Notes: a model not told the origin generated them from the sequence alone. A stretch of DNA of 38,058 nucleotides from Deltaproteobacteria bacterium (GCA_031266055.1 JAISBT010000031.1:1-38058), one strand, 5' to 3'. Counted from the stretch's first letter, positions 1-9,833 are shown. A program made the numbers and translations.

Positions 1-47
1 ATCGCTGTCGCTATCCGTAAAGCGGCAGGCCGCTTAACGGCTACCGC

Positions 48-141
48 GCTTCAGCCGTTGCTGCGCAGCAGCTTACGGATGAAGACAGCAGCGATGTTTC
101 GCCGTAAAGCGCCGGAGGGAACGTCTCAAAGTTAAATTGCC
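48..141. repeat. 94-bp interspersed repeat (element C), copy 1; near-identical inverted copy at 16598-16691
   Basis: Direct reading: GCTTCAGCCGTTGCTGCGCAGCAGCTTACGGATGAAGACAGCAGCGATGTTTCGCCGTAAAGCGCCGGAGGGAACGTCTCAAAGTTAAATTGCC matches the reverse complement of 16598-16691 with one visible mismatch. Confidence 0.9.
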
Positions 142-190
142 TCAGTTGCGCCAAGTTTGTTTCCAACGGAAAAAACGGGCGGTATTTTTG

Positions 191-3100
191 CTATACGCCG
201 GCCAGCCGTTCATACATCGCCCCACGTTCCTGCGCGGCCTGTTCCGCATAACGCAAGAGTTCCTCGGCCTTGTCCGGGAACTGGGTCAGCAACGCTGAAT
301 AGCGCACTTCCTTCAAGAGGTGGTCACGGAAGCTGCCGGTAGGTTTCCTGGAATCCAGGATGAAGGGAGTTTTCCCTTCCCGCTTGAGCAGGGGATTATA
401 GCGGTACAGGAACCAGTAGCCCGCGTCCACGGCCTCCTTGGCCTGGGCGAGGCTTTGGGCCATGCCGCCTTTGATGCCGTGGTTGATGCAGGGCGAGTAG
501 GCGATGACAAGGGACGGGCCGGGATACGCTTCCGCTTCCATGATGGCCCGCAGAGTCTGGGCCTTGTCCGCGCCAAGGGCCACCTGGGCCACGTACACCG
601 TGCCGTAGGTCACCGCCATGAGGCCGAGGTCTTTCTTCGGCGTCGGCTTGCCGCCCGCCGCGAACTGAGCGATAGCCCCGGCAGGGGTGGCTTTGGAAGA
701 CTGCCCGCCGGTATTGGAATACACTTCCGTGTCGAACACGAAGGCGTTTACGTCCTCGCCGCACGCCAGCACATGATCCAGGCCGCCATAGCCGATGTCG
801 TAGGCCCAGCCGTCGCCCCCGAATATCCAGTGGGAGCGCTTCACGAAATAATCGCGCTGCCGATATATCTCGTTCAGGAGCGGATCCGCTCCCTTGCAAG
901 CGGACAAGGTGTCTTCCAGCGCCTTGGCGCGCAGTCTGGCGCCGTTCCCGTTCCTGCGGTTGTCCAGCCAATCCTGCATGGCCGCGCGTAGCGGCTCGGG
1001 CAGGCTCTTGGCAAGGGCCCGCGTAATCAGATCCGCGATGAGCGTCCTGACCTGCTCCACGCCCAGCGACATGCCGAAGCCGTATTCCGCGCAATCTTCA
1101 AAAAGGGAGAAGCCCCAAGCCGGTCCTTGCCCGGCGGCGTTCCTGGTGTAGGAAACGGATGGAGCGCCCGCAGCCCACACGGTGGAGCACCCGGCGGCAT
1201 TGGACAGCATCATGCGATCCCCGAAGAGTTGGGTGATGAGCTTGGCATACGGCGTTTCTCCGCAGCCCGCGCACGCGCCGGAAAACTCGTTGAGCGGCTG
1301 CAGAAACTGGCTGGTCTTGACGTTTATCTTGCCGTCTTCCAGCGGCTTGTAGCTGATGCGCGCGCTGGCGAAGTTCCAAAGCTCCTCGCATTTGGGGCGT
1401 TGCTCTTCCAGCAGTTTCAGGCCTATGGCCCCGGTCTTGGCCGGGCAGGCCTGGCGGCAGAGACCGCAGCCGGTGCAATCCAGAGAGGAAATTGCCAGGT
1501 GGTAGGAGAAACCCTTGTACCCTATGGCCGGAAGGGTCTGGAAGCCTTCAGGCGCGCCCTTGAGCTCCTCTTCCGTTGCCAGGAGCGGGCGGATAACCGC
1601 GTGCGGGCAGACAAAGGAACACTGGTTGCACTGGATGCAGTTGGCCGCGTCCCAGCAGGCGGTCTGCACGGAGACGCCGCGTTTTTCATAACCGGTGATG
1701 CCCACGGGCCAGCGGCCGTCCTCGTAGCCCCTGAACGCGCTGACCGGGAGTTTGTCCCCTTCTTGGCGCAACATGGGCACGACAACTTCGTCATAGAAGG
1801 CCGGGCGGTTTTCCGGCTTCCGGGACGGCGTATCCGGCGCTGTTTTCCAGGAATCGGGAACCGTCACCTTGTGGATGGCGGAAATGCCCTTGTCGATGGC
1901 CGCGAAGTTTTTCTCCACAACGGCGCGGCCCTGTTTGCCGTAAGAATCCTCGACGGCGTCCTTCAGGTACCGCACCGCGTCGTCCGGAGGGATGATATTG
2001 GCCAGCTTGAAGAAGGCGGCTTGCATGATCATGTTGATGCGCCCGCTGATGCCGAGATCGTTGGCTATGCCTATGGCATTGATGAGGTAAAAATTGATGT
2101 TGTTGTTCGCGATATAGCGCTTCATGGAACCGGGCAGATGCTGCTCCAGATCTTCTTGGAACCACATGCAGTTGAGCAGGAAGACGCCGCCGGGCATGAG
2201 GCCGTTCAGAACGTCGTACAGGTGGACATAGGCTTGGCTGTGGCAGGCGATGAAATCCGCCGCGTTCACGTTATAGGTGGAACGGATGGGCTTGTCGCCA
2301 AGGCGCAGGTGGGAGATGGTGACCCCGCCGGACTTCTTGGAGTCGTATGCGAAATAGGCCTGGGCATACATGTCCGTGTGATCGCCGATAATTTTGATGG
2401 CGCTCTTGTTGGCCCCAACAGTACCATCGGATCCGAAGCCCCAGAATTTGCAGGCCGTCTGGCCGCTTCTGTCGATCTTCACCGGCTCCTTGGGTTCGGG
2501 AAGAGAGGTGAACGTCACGTCATCCACGATGCCGACCGTGAAGGATTTCCTGGGTTCGGCCCGGGCGAGATTGTCAAACACGGCCTGAGCCTGAGACGGG
2601 GTGAAATCCTTGGAAGCCAGACCATAGCGGCCCGCTGTGACCATGGGCGCGTCCGGCCGGCCGTACAGCGCGTTGCGTACGTCAAGGCAGAGGGGGTCAA
2701 CCCCGCCGGGTTCCTTGGTGCGGTCGAGCACGGCAATGCGTTTGACCGTTCCGGGCAGCACGTTGCGGAAAGCCTGCTCGACAAAGGGGCGGTACAGGCG
2801 CACGTTGACTAGGCCGACTTTCTCGCCTTTGGCTGTCAGGGCGTCCACCACTTCTTCGATGGCGCAGCAGGAAGAGCCCATGGCCACGATCACGCGTTCC
2901 GCGTCCGGCGCGCCGTAGTACTCGAAGAAATCATAGCGCATCCCGGTCAGCTCGTTGATCTGCCGCATGGACTCGCGCACGATGCCGGGAAGCGCGTCAT
3001 GGAAGGGGTTGGCCGCCTCGCGCAGTTGGAAAAACACGTCCGGGTTCTGGGTCATGCCGCTCAGCGTGGGATGATCCGGGTTGAGCGCCCGGCGGCGAAA

Positions 3101-3709
3101 ATCATTTACTGCGTCCCAATCAAGCAGCTTTTCCATTTCCTCATATTCCAGCACGCCGATTTTCTGCGTTTCGTGTGAGGTGCGGAACCCGTCGAAAAAG
3201 TGCAGGAACGGCAGGCGGCCCTTGATGGCGGCAAGGTGCGCCACCGCGCCGAGGTACATGCAGTCCTGTACGCTGCTGGAAGCCAGGAGGGCAAATCCGG
3301 TCTGCCGGGTGGCCATGACGTCCTGATGGTCGCCAAAAATGCTGAGGCTGCTGGAGGCCAGGGAACGGGCCGAAACGTGGAACACGCCCGGCAAAAGCTC
3401 GCCTGCGATTTTGTACATGTTGGGCACTTTCAGGAGAAGCCCCTGGGACGCGGTGTACGTCGTGGTCAGCGCTCCGCCCTGGAGCGAGCCATGCAAAGCG
3501 CCGGCCGCGCCGCCTTCGGATTGCATCGCAACCACGCGAACCGTCTGGCCGAAAAGGTTCTTTTTCCCCTTCGCGGCCCATTCGTCCGTGAGCTCGGCCA
3601 TTTGCGACGACGGCGTGATCGGGAATATCGCGGCAACCTCCGTGAAGGGATACGCAACATAGGCTGCCGCCGTGTTGCCATCCATCGTCATCATTCTCCG
3701 TTTCTTCAT
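191..3709 (-). CDS. nifJ: pyruvate:ferredoxin (flavodoxin) oxidoreductase
   Basis: 1172-aa ORF; PFOR N-terminus (GNTAAAYVAYPFTEVAAIFPITPSS), two 4Fe-4S motifs (CIQCNQCSFVCPH, CTGCGLCRQACP), and C-terminal TPP-binding region (GGDGWAYDIGYGGLDHVL). Confidence 0.97.
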   Translation of the reverse strand: MKKRRMMTMDGNTAAAYVAYPFTEVAAIFPITPSSQMAELTDEWAAKGKKNLFGQTVRVVAMQSEGGAAGALHGSLQGGALTTTYTASQGLLLKVPNMYKIAGELLPGVFHVSARSLASSSLSIFGDHQDVMATRQTGFALLASSSVQDCMYLGAVAHLAAIKGRLPFLHFFDGFRTSHETQKIGVLEYEEMEKLLDWDAVNDFRRRALNPDHPTLSGMTQNPDVFFQLREAANPFHDALPGIVRESMRQINELTGMRYDFFEYYGAPDAERVIVAMGSSCCAIEEVVDALTAKGEKVGLVNVRLYRPFVEQAFRNVLPGTVKRIAVLDRTKEPGGVDPLCLDVRNALYGRPDAPMVTAGRYGLASKDFTPSQAQAVFDNLARAEPRKSFTVGIVDDVTFTSLPEPKEPVKIDRSGQTACKFWGFGSDGTVGANKSAIKIIGDHTDMYAQAYFAYDSKKSGGVTISHLRLGDKPIRSTYNVNAADFIACHSQAYVHLYDVLNGLMPGGVFLLNCMWFQEDLEQHLPGSMKRYIANNNINFYLINAIGIANDLGISGRINMIMQAAFFKLANIIPPDDAVRYLKDAVEDSYGKQGRAVVEKNFAAIDKGISAIHKVTVPDSWKTAPDTPSRKPENRPAFYDEVVVPMLRQEGDKLPVSAFRGYEDGRWPVGITGYEKRGVSVQTACWDAANCIQCNQCSFVCPHAVIRPLLATEEELKGAPEGFQTLPAIGYKGFSYHLAISSLDCTGCGLCRQACPAKTGAIGLKLLEEQRPKCEELWNFASARISYKPLEDGKINVKTSQFLQPLNEFSGACAGCGETPYAKLITQLFGDRMMLSNAAGCSTVWAAGAPSVSYTRNAAGQGPAWGFSLFEDCAEYGFGMSLGVEQVRTLIADLITRALAKSLPEPLRAAMQDWLDNRRNGNGARLRAKALEDTLSACKGADPLLNEIYRQRDYFVKRSHWIFGGDGWAYDIGYGGLDHVLACGEDVNAFVFDTEVYSNTGGQSSKATPAGAIAQFAAGGKPTPKKDLGLMAVTYGTVYVAQVALGADKAQTLRAIMEAEAYPGPSLVIAYSPCINHGIKGGMAQSLAQAKEAVDAGYWFLYRYNPLLKREGKTPFILDSRKPTGSFRDHLLKEVRYSALLTQFPDKAEELLRYAEQAAQERGAMYERLAGV

Positions 3710-3800
3710 CGTGGCATTCCTTTGTTAGTTGATACTCAAGCTGAACACAGAGCAGTTTAATTTTGAGACGCTCCCTTGGGGCGGGCGGCGGTGCCCGCCG

Positions 3801-3839
3801 CCGGAGCATTTCAACATTTTCAATGTTAAAATGCTCCGG
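3801..3839. repeat. palindromic intergenic repeat (element A), full copy
   Basis: CCGGAGCATTTCAACATT-TTC-AATGTTAAAATGCTCCGG; 17/18 stem pairing. Confidence 0.85.
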
Positions 3840-3904
3840 TACGTAATCAGGATTATTTTTTAAAACATATATATTTAATAACAAAACAGTATAAAACCAT
3901 ATAT

Positions 3905-4162
3905 AAAAATTTATCTTTATAATTCAATATAATAACTTATAATAGCATATTTTTGTGCCGTAATACAAAACGATTATTTTGTTTTTTGACACATTACCCA
4001 ACCTGTACCAAGCTGTCAAGCACTTCGCATACGATCCTGTAAAAAAATTTATCTTTATAATTCAATATGATAACTTGTAAGCGCATATTTTTGTGCCGTA
4101 TTATAAAATAATTATTTTATTTTTTTGACACAGCACACAACCCGCACCAGGATATCAAACAC
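3905..4162. repeat. AT-rich imperfect tandem duplication, period about 138 bp
   Basis: AAAAATTTATCTTTATAATTCAATAT(A/G)ATAACTT... begins at 3905 and again at 4043; similarity extends through an 18-bp palindrome and TTGACAC to ...TCAA(G/A)CACT. Confidence 0.85.
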
Positions 4163-4336
4163 TCCGGCTATGGGTTCGGTTGTGTCCTGCCGCAAAATGT
4201 GCTATCCGTGCCTTTATCAATCACCAGCAAGTTGCCTTCAAACGGGTTTGGGCGCGGAGCGGATGGCGGAGCGGCCGCTTACCGGTTCATTTTCTGTTGA
4301 AAGCGGCACGGCACAAAAACTCAAGGAGACGCTTTT

Positions 4337-5971
4337 ATGCTGCAATGGCCAAAATCAAACGATGCCCTTGGAACGACGAATCGGGGCAACCCCGCCGAGT
4401 CCGGCTTGTGTACCCTGTGCAGAGCCGACTGTACCGGAAAATGTGAGACCTGGCTTTCCAGTCTGCGCGGCCGCGACCTCATTTATCCGCGTGATTTCGG
4501 GAGCATAACCGCGGGCAGCGAACATACCGTTTCCGTTGGCGTATGCTACTCGGCCCTGCGCATCCAGGGGTATTGCTACGGCGCGCATGGCGAAACGCTC
4601 AAAGCTTCCAAGGGCGATGTGCTTTTTACCGATGTGAACCTTGAAACCAGCTTCGGCCGGAAGCACAAAATTTCCTGCCGCTACCCCTTTGTCACCGGCG
4701 CCCTCGGTTCCACCGCCATTGCCGCCAAATACTGGGACTCCTTTGCCTGCGGTTCCGCCCTTTCCGGCATCCCCATTGTCATCGGCGAAAACGTGGTCGG
4801 CATAGACCGGCAGGCGGAAATTGCCGGAGGCAAGATTAAAAAAGCTCCCGAACTGGACAGGCGCATAGAAACCTATTTGCGTCATTATGACGGCTATGGG
4901 GCCATTCTGGTTCAGCTCAATGTTGAAGACGCCAGGAACGGAGTGGCGGAATACGCCATTGACAAATTCGGCGACAAGGTGGCCGTTGAATTGAAATGGG
5001 GGCAGGGCGCCAAGAATATCGGCGGAGAAATCACCGTAAACGATATCGGATACGCGCAATTCCTTCAGCAGCGCGGCTATCTGCTGGATCCCGACCCCTT
5101 CGGAGCGGCGTCTCTGGCCGCGGCAAAGGGCGGCCAGGAACTGCATTTCGCCCGGCACAGCCGCCTGGGGTATACCAATCTGAACAGTTATGCGGAAGTG
5201 CGCGAAGACTTTCTGAATACCGTGGAGAAACTGCGTAAACTGGGCTACAGGAATATTACCCTGAAAACCGGGGCTTACGGCATGGAAGGGCTGGCCATGG
5301 CCATACGCCTGGCGGCCGAGGCCGATTTGGATTTGCTGAGCGTTGACGGAGCGGGCGGCGGGACCGGCATGTCACCCTGGGACATGATGGAGCATTGGGG
5401 GGTGCCTTCCCTGCAGTTGCACGCCAAAGCCTATGAGTACGCGAGCATTTTGTCCGCGCGCGGAATCAGGCCGCCCGACATGAGCTTCGGCGGCGGTTTT
5501 GCCAGATCCAGCGCCATTTTCAAGGGTCTGGCCCTGGGCGCTCCCTTTGTCAAAATGATCATCATGGGGCGGGCCATGATGATTCCCGGTTTCCTCGGCT
5601 CCAATATTGAAGGCGTGCTCAAACCGGACAACCGGGCCAAAGTCAACGGCAACTGGAGCGAACTGCCCAAGTCCGTCAGCCAGTTCGGCGATACGCCGGA
5701 GAGCATTTTCGCCGGGTATTACGCTCTGCGGGAAAAGCTCGGCGCCAAAGCCGTGGAGGAAATTCCTTACGGCGCCATCGCCATGTGGACGCTGGTGGAT
5801 AAATTTGCCGCCGGATTGCAGCAGTTCATGGCCGGCTGCCGCAGATTCAACCTGGACGAAATCCGGCGCAGCGACATTGTCGCGGGCAACCACGAAACGG
5901 CGAAAGAAACCGGCTTACAGCACATCTGCGCGGCCGGAGACGAGTTTGCCAAGGCCATACTCAATTCATGA
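4337..5971 (+). CDS. FMN-binding glutamate synthase-family protein (standalone GltS central/FMN-like domain) with N-terminal Cys cluster
   Basis: 544 aa; RBS AAGGAG upstream; GltS-like motifs (LLSVDGAGGGTGMSPWDMMEHWGVP, FGGGFARSSAIFKGLALGAPFVKMIIMGRAMM); N-terminal CTLCRADCTGKC. Confidence 0.85.
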   Translation: MLQWPKSNDALGTTNRGNPAESGLCTLCRADCTGKCETWLSSLRGRDLIYPRDFGSITAGSEHTVSVGVCYSALRIQGYCYGAHGETLKASKGDVLFTDVNLETSFGRKHKISCRYPFVTGALGSTAIAAKYWDSFACGSALSGIPIVIGENVVGIDRQAEIAGGKIKKAPELDRRIETYLRHYDGYGAILVQLNVEDARNGVAEYAIDKFGDKVAVELKWGQGAKNIGGEITVNDIGYAQFLQQRGYLLDPDPFGAASLAAAKGGQELHFARHSRLGYTNLNSYAEVREDFLNTVEKLRKLGYRNITLKTGAYGMEGLAMAIRLAAEADLDLLSVDGAGGGTGMSPWDMMEHWGVPSLQLHAKAYEYASILSARGIRPPDMSFGGGFARSSAIFKGLALGAPFVKMIIMGRAMMIPGFLGSNIEGVLKPDNRAKVNGNWSELPKSVSQFGDTPESIFAGYYALREKLGAKAVEEIPYGAIAMWTLVDKFAAGLQQFMAGCRRFNLDEIRRSDIVAGNHETAKETGLQHICAAGDEFAKAILNS

Positions 5972-5978
5972 CGACCTT

Positions 5979-6010
5979 CCGCCGTCCGCCGCTTGCGCGG
6001 CGGACGGCGG
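5979..6010. terminator. strong bidirectional hairpin between convergent genes
   Basis: CCGCCGTCCGCCGC-TTGC-GCGGCGGACGGCGG, perfect 14-bp stem between the stop of the FMN protein (5971) and the 3' end of the MATE gene (6015); no clear U-tract. Confidence 0.6.
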
Positions 6011-6014
6011 ATCA

Positions 6015-7406
6015 TCAGTCCTTCACCATATGTATTGTATGCCACTTGCGGCTTCTGAAGCGTAAAGAGGAACACAGCGCGAGGAAGAACACGTAGCAGG
6101 AAAAAAGCAGCCATAGCGCGTGCAGGCCCACATTGCCGGTCAGCCGCAGGATCAGCATGGGAATGAACAGGGTACAGGTAACGCCCGCGATGATTATGAC
6201 CATGACGGCCATAGTGTCGCCCGCGCCTTTAAGCGCGCCTATGTAAATCAGGTTGGCGGAATCAATCAGGGAATAGACCGCCACATAATAGAAGAGGACT
6301 ATTCCGGTTTGTTTTACCGCTTCAAAATCCTGCGCGTGTTCGCCGGAGGCGCGGAAAATTTCCATAAGCGGCCCGGCGAAAATTATAATGAGGCAGGACA
6401 CGGTAACCATATAAAAAAAAGCCAGATGCAGGGCGTGCCGGGTAATTTTTTCAGCTTGCAGGGGGCTCTCCATGCCCATGGCCTGCCCGACCATGGCGGC
6501 TGTCGCCATATTCAGGCCCACCATGGGCATGAAGGTCAGGGAGTTTACGGTAAAAGCGATATTGCTGGCGGCCAGCGCGATTTTATCCAGGTTGCCTATT
6601 TGAAAAATAAACCAGGACATGCCGGCAAATTCAACGAACATATTGACACCGCTGGGAAGTCCGTAAACAACCAGCAGTTTGAAGATCTTCCAGTCCGGAC
6701 GCCAGCCGCGGCGCACCTGAAATTCACGGTCGTATTTTTTTCTGAAAACCAGCAAAGCCATGACTACGGCGGTGAACATCCAGCTTATGCCCGTGGCTGT
6801 GCCGGAGCCGACAACGCCCAGTTCCGGCGCGCCCCATTCGCCGAAGACCAGGGCGTAATTCAGGGGCACATTCAGTATGGCGGCGGCGATATTGACCAGC
6901 ATCACCGGTTTGGTCTGTCCGCGCCCGTAAAAAAAACCCGAAACAGCCGCGGCCAGCAGGCCGAAGGATGACCCGGCGGTCAGGAGCTGGAAAAATTGTA
7001 TTTCCAGCTCGCGTATTGCCGGTTCATGGCCGATCAGATTGAAGACAGGCGCAGCCAGCATGCAGGCCAGCAGCAAAACGGCCGTACAAGCCAGGGCGCA
7101 CCAGATTCCCTGCCATACGGCCGGGCCGACCCGTTCGGGAGCGCGCGCCCCCACATACTGGGCGGCCAGGACTCCGGTGTATCCGCAAAGGCCGAACATG
7201 CCCATATGCAGAGTCATGGCCGCAAGGGTGGCCGGCATGGCCGCGGCGATGGCGTCAATGGAGTAGCGGCTTAAAAACATCCGGTCAGTGAACTGCATGA
7301 CCATTGACGAAGCCATGCCGGCCAGGAGCGGCAGCCCCACGCGTAAAACTTCACGGTAGCCCTGGGGCGTGCTCCAGTGTGTACGTATATAATGCGCTAT
7401 AAACAT
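6015..7406 (-). CDS. MATE family efflux transporter
   Basis: Multi-TM protein with MATE-like organisation (LPLLAGMASSMVMQFTDRMFLSRYS..., VGQAMG). ORF opens to 7475, but the first 23 codons run into repeat B; start at MFIAHYIRTHW preferred. Confidence 0.9.
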   Translation of the reverse strand: MFIAHYIRTHWSTPQGYREVLRVGLPLLAGMASSMVMQFTDRMFLSRYSIDAIAAAMPATLAAMTLHMGMFGLCGYTGVLAAQYVGARAPERVGPAVWQGIWCALACTAVLLLACMLAAPVFNLIGHEPAIRELEIQFFQLLTAGSSFGLLAAAVSGFFYGRGQTKPVMLVNIAAAILNVPLNYALVFGEWGAPELGVVGSGTATGISWMFTAVVMALLVFRKKYDREFQVRRGWRPDWKIFKLLVVYGLPSGVNMFVEFAGMSWFIFQIGNLDKIALAASNIAFTVNSLTFMPMVGLNMATAAMVGQAMGMESPLQAEKITRHALHLAFFYMVTVSCLIIIFAGPLMEIFRASGEHAQDFEAVKQTGIVLFYYVAVYSLIDSANLIYIGALKGAGDTMAVMVIIIAGVTCTLFIPMLILRLTGNVGLHALWLLFSCYVFFLALCSSLRFRSRKWHTIHMVKD

Positions 7407-7419
7407 AGTTTCAGGTACA

Positions 7420-7505
7420 ATGTCACACTTAAAACTTCGCTTCGCTCCGTTTGAAGTGTGAAGATCGCAAAGCAAAAAACGTGGTTTTTGCTTTGCTCCG
7501 CCGCC
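7420..7505. repeat. 86-bp interspersed repeat (element B), copy 1
   Basis: Identical to 37913-37998 except one base (7447 C / 37940 A); contains two hairpins (CACACTT...AAGTGTG and GCAAAGCAAAAA-ACGTGG-TTTTTGCTTTGC). Confidence 0.95.
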
Positions 7506-7724
7506 GTCGGCGGCGCGTCGGGCTTGTCCGCCCGGCGGTTAGTGCGCTGTCTCATGTACATTTTTAAGCGTTACAGCGTACTGGGGGAAGGCCGGAGGCA
7601 GCCCGGAAAAAAATGTTAAAATGCCCTGAAATCCGGGCGATATTGATTTTTATTTGCTTGCTTAACAGGCTGAATATAATTTATTAAAGGGACAGCGCGA
7701 CCAACAAAAAACTCAGGAACAGCC

Positions 7725-9833
7725 ATGAGCGAAGACATTCGTAATAACCCCGATTTGAGCGAACATCCTGATACCCTAACACCAAACGAACCCATAAGCA
7801 AACCGCTGGAGCCGGATAGCGCGGAAAACCCGGCGGGGGAGAGCGTCGCTCCGGAAAATCTTCCCGGAGAGTCTGTGGATGAAGCCCCTGAATCAGCGGA
7901 TAAATCACCGGATACTCCGGAAGAACCCGCTCCGGAGCCGGAGCCGGAACCCGTCCCGGAGGCGGAAAAGGCCCCGGTGCGCGTCTACCCCCTGCTGACC
8001 GTGGAGGCGAAGGCCGCTCCGACCTTATGCTCCCGCTTGTTCAACGGCTTATCTTTACTGTATCCGCTGATTCTCACCGCCCTGCTCCTGGGAGCCGCTT
8101 TTTTCCAATTGCAGCATATTCGCGGCCTGTGGGCGCCGGAGGAGACGGTTCTGGCTGAAGTGCTCAAAAATATGCTGAACGGCGACTGGATAGTCCTGCA
8201 ATTTAACGGTTCTGTATATTATGACGCGCCGCCGCTTTATTTCTGGTTTCTGGCCGGCATTTACAAACTGCTGGCCTGGCCGGCCCTGGGGTTTTTGCAT
8301 GTTCTGCTGCCGCATTCTCTGGCCGCGCTCATGTTCATCGGCGCGGCTTTGTCCAGCCTGTTCCTGCTCTGGGCCACGCTGTTCGCGGCAAGATATGTGG
8401 CCGGGTTTGACCGCCGGGGTTGTTTCGCCTCCGGCTGCGTTCTGCTCGGCTTTTTCCTCTTCGCGGGAACCCTGCATTATAATTGCATGGATACGCTGTT
8501 CGCGGCGCTGGTGGTCATGGCGGAAGCGATGATGTTTCTGGCTTTAAAGCGTTCCAGCTCCATGTGGCGCATGGGCTTGGGATTTGCTTTCGCCGCGTTG
8601 GCTTTTCTGGTCAAGGGGCTTCCGGGCCTGCTTGTGCCGGTGGCCTGCGCCGTGCTGTTCGCTTTCTGGCAGGCCAGGCCCTGGAGACTTTTGCGGAAAG
8701 ATTTTCTGCTCGGCTTCATAGCTTCCCTGCTGCCTGTGGTGCTGTGGGTGGGTTCCATCTGGGCCTCCGGCCACCACGAAGTGGTGGTAAGGCTGATTCG
8801 GGAGCATTTCATCGGGCCGGTCTTGAACGGTTGGCAATTCAACGAAGCCTGGTGGTATTACTGTCTGGTTCTGCCGCTTATGCTTCTGCCCTGGGCTTTT
8901 CTGATTCTTTTCCCCAATTGGCTGGGTTTGTTCAGCAAAGGCGCTTTTAAAGTCATTGCGGGAGCGTTTCGCGGGGCTTACCAGGGGCTTTCCTTTACCT
9001 GGCTTTCACTGCTTTGCGCCGGCGCCGGGTTCCTGTTTTTAAGCTCCAAACAGCCCGCGGCCCTGCTGCTTCTTGTCCCGCCTCTGGCGATCATCGCGGG
9101 CAGGTTGATTTTGGGCCTGTCCCCGCTGCGCAATATGTTTTTGCATCGTCTTTTCGCCTTGTTTTTTATTCTGCTCGCGCTGATTTTTGCCGTGCTGCCG
9201 GTTTATATAAGCGGCCAGGCGCCATCCGTGCTGGATTGGCTGGGCGGCTTGGGCATTCCGGTTTTAGGAGTGGAAATCGGCGGAGCGTATATCATTGCCC
9301 TGGCCTGTCTGGTTGCGGGCTGCCTGTTCATAGGCGGGCTTAATTCGCGCAGGCCGGAAGGGATGCTTCTGGTGATGCTGCTTTTGGTTACAGGCCTTTC
9401 CTGGCCTGTTTCGCTGCTGGCCGCGCCTTCGCTGGACAAAATTATGAGCCCGCAGAGCGCTTGCCCGGAGCTGGAACAGTATGCCGGTAACGGTTATGCC
9501 GCGCTGAGTTTGGGTGTGCCGGTCGCGCCTTTCGTTCATCAGACCGGCGGCGCAGGTATGACTTTGCTTCAGGATGCGGAAGCTCTGGAGCGGATGCGGA
9601 ATGAAAACGGAAAGTTTATCCTGCTGGCCGAAGCGGAGGCTTGGGACAAGCTGCCGGAAAAACCGGCCCTGACCGAAGTGCGGAAGTTCCGTCTGGCCGC
9701 GGGGCAGTATGTTCTGCTGGCGCATGAAGGCGCGGCGACGGCTCCTGCGGAAGCCGGGCAAACTCCGGCGGGAGCGGCCGTTACAGGAGCGCCGGAAGAG
9801 GAAACCGCTTCTTCTGCGCCGCCTGAGGATTGA
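7725..9833 (+). CDS. ArnT/PMT-like (GT39-type) membrane glycosyltransferase with acidic N-terminal extension
   Basis: 702 aa, multiple TM segments; luminal motif LWAPEETVLAEVLKNMLNGDWIVLQFNGSVYYDAPPLYFWFLAGIYKL typical of ArnT-like enzymes. Confidence 0.82.
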   Translation: MSEDIRNNPDLSEHPDTLTPNEPISKPLEPDSAENPAGESVAPENLPGESVDEAPESADKSPDTPEEPAPEPEPEPVPEAEKAPVRVYPLLTVEAKAAPTLCSRLFNGLSLLYPLILTALLLGAAFFQLQHIRGLWAPEETVLAEVLKNMLNGDWIVLQFNGSVYYDAPPLYFWFLAGIYKLLAWPALGFLHVLLPHSLAALMFIGAALSSLFLLWATLFAARYVAGFDRRGCFASGCVLLGFFLFAGTLHYNCMDTLFAALVVMAEAMMFLALKRSSSMWRMGLGFAFAALAFLVKGLPGLLVPVACAVLFAFWQARPWRLLRKDFLLGFIASLLPVVLWVGSIWASGHHEVVVRLIREHFIGPVLNGWQFNEAWWYYCLVLPLMLLPWAFLILFPNWLGLFSKGAFKVIAGAFRGAYQGLSFTWLSLLCAGAGFLFLSSKQPAALLLLVPPLAIIAGRLILGLSPLRNMFLHRLFALFFILLALIFAVLPVYISGQAPSVLDWLGGLGIPVLGVEIGGAYIIALACLVAGCLFIGGLNSRRPEGMLLVMLLLVTGLSWPVSLLAAPSLDKIMSPQSACPELEQYAGNGYAALSLGVPVAPFVHQTGGAGMTLLQDAEALERMRNENGKFILLAEAEAWDKLPEKPALTEVRKFRLAAGQYVLLAHEGAATAPAEAGQTPAGAAVTGAPEEETASSAPPED

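Noticed and set aside
1127-2812. 561-aa plus-strand ORF opposite nifJ
   Set aside because: Antisense shadow ORF; nifJ on the minus strand is unambiguous and this translation is low-complexity with no recognisable domain.
4125-4508. 127-aa ORF upstream of and overlapping the 4337 gene
   Set aside because: Runs through the AT-rich duplication into the wrong frame of the FMN gene; no domain and poor composition.
6120-6971. 283-aa plus-strand ORF opposite the MATE gene
   Set aside because: Hydrophilic His/Gly/Gln-rich translation typical of the reverse strand of a membrane protein gene.
7407-7475. N-terminal extension of the MATE ORF (MLCDLHTSNGAKRSFKCDIVPET)
   Set aside because: Encoded mostly by repeat B sequence; conserved-looking protein begins at MFIAHYIRTHW.
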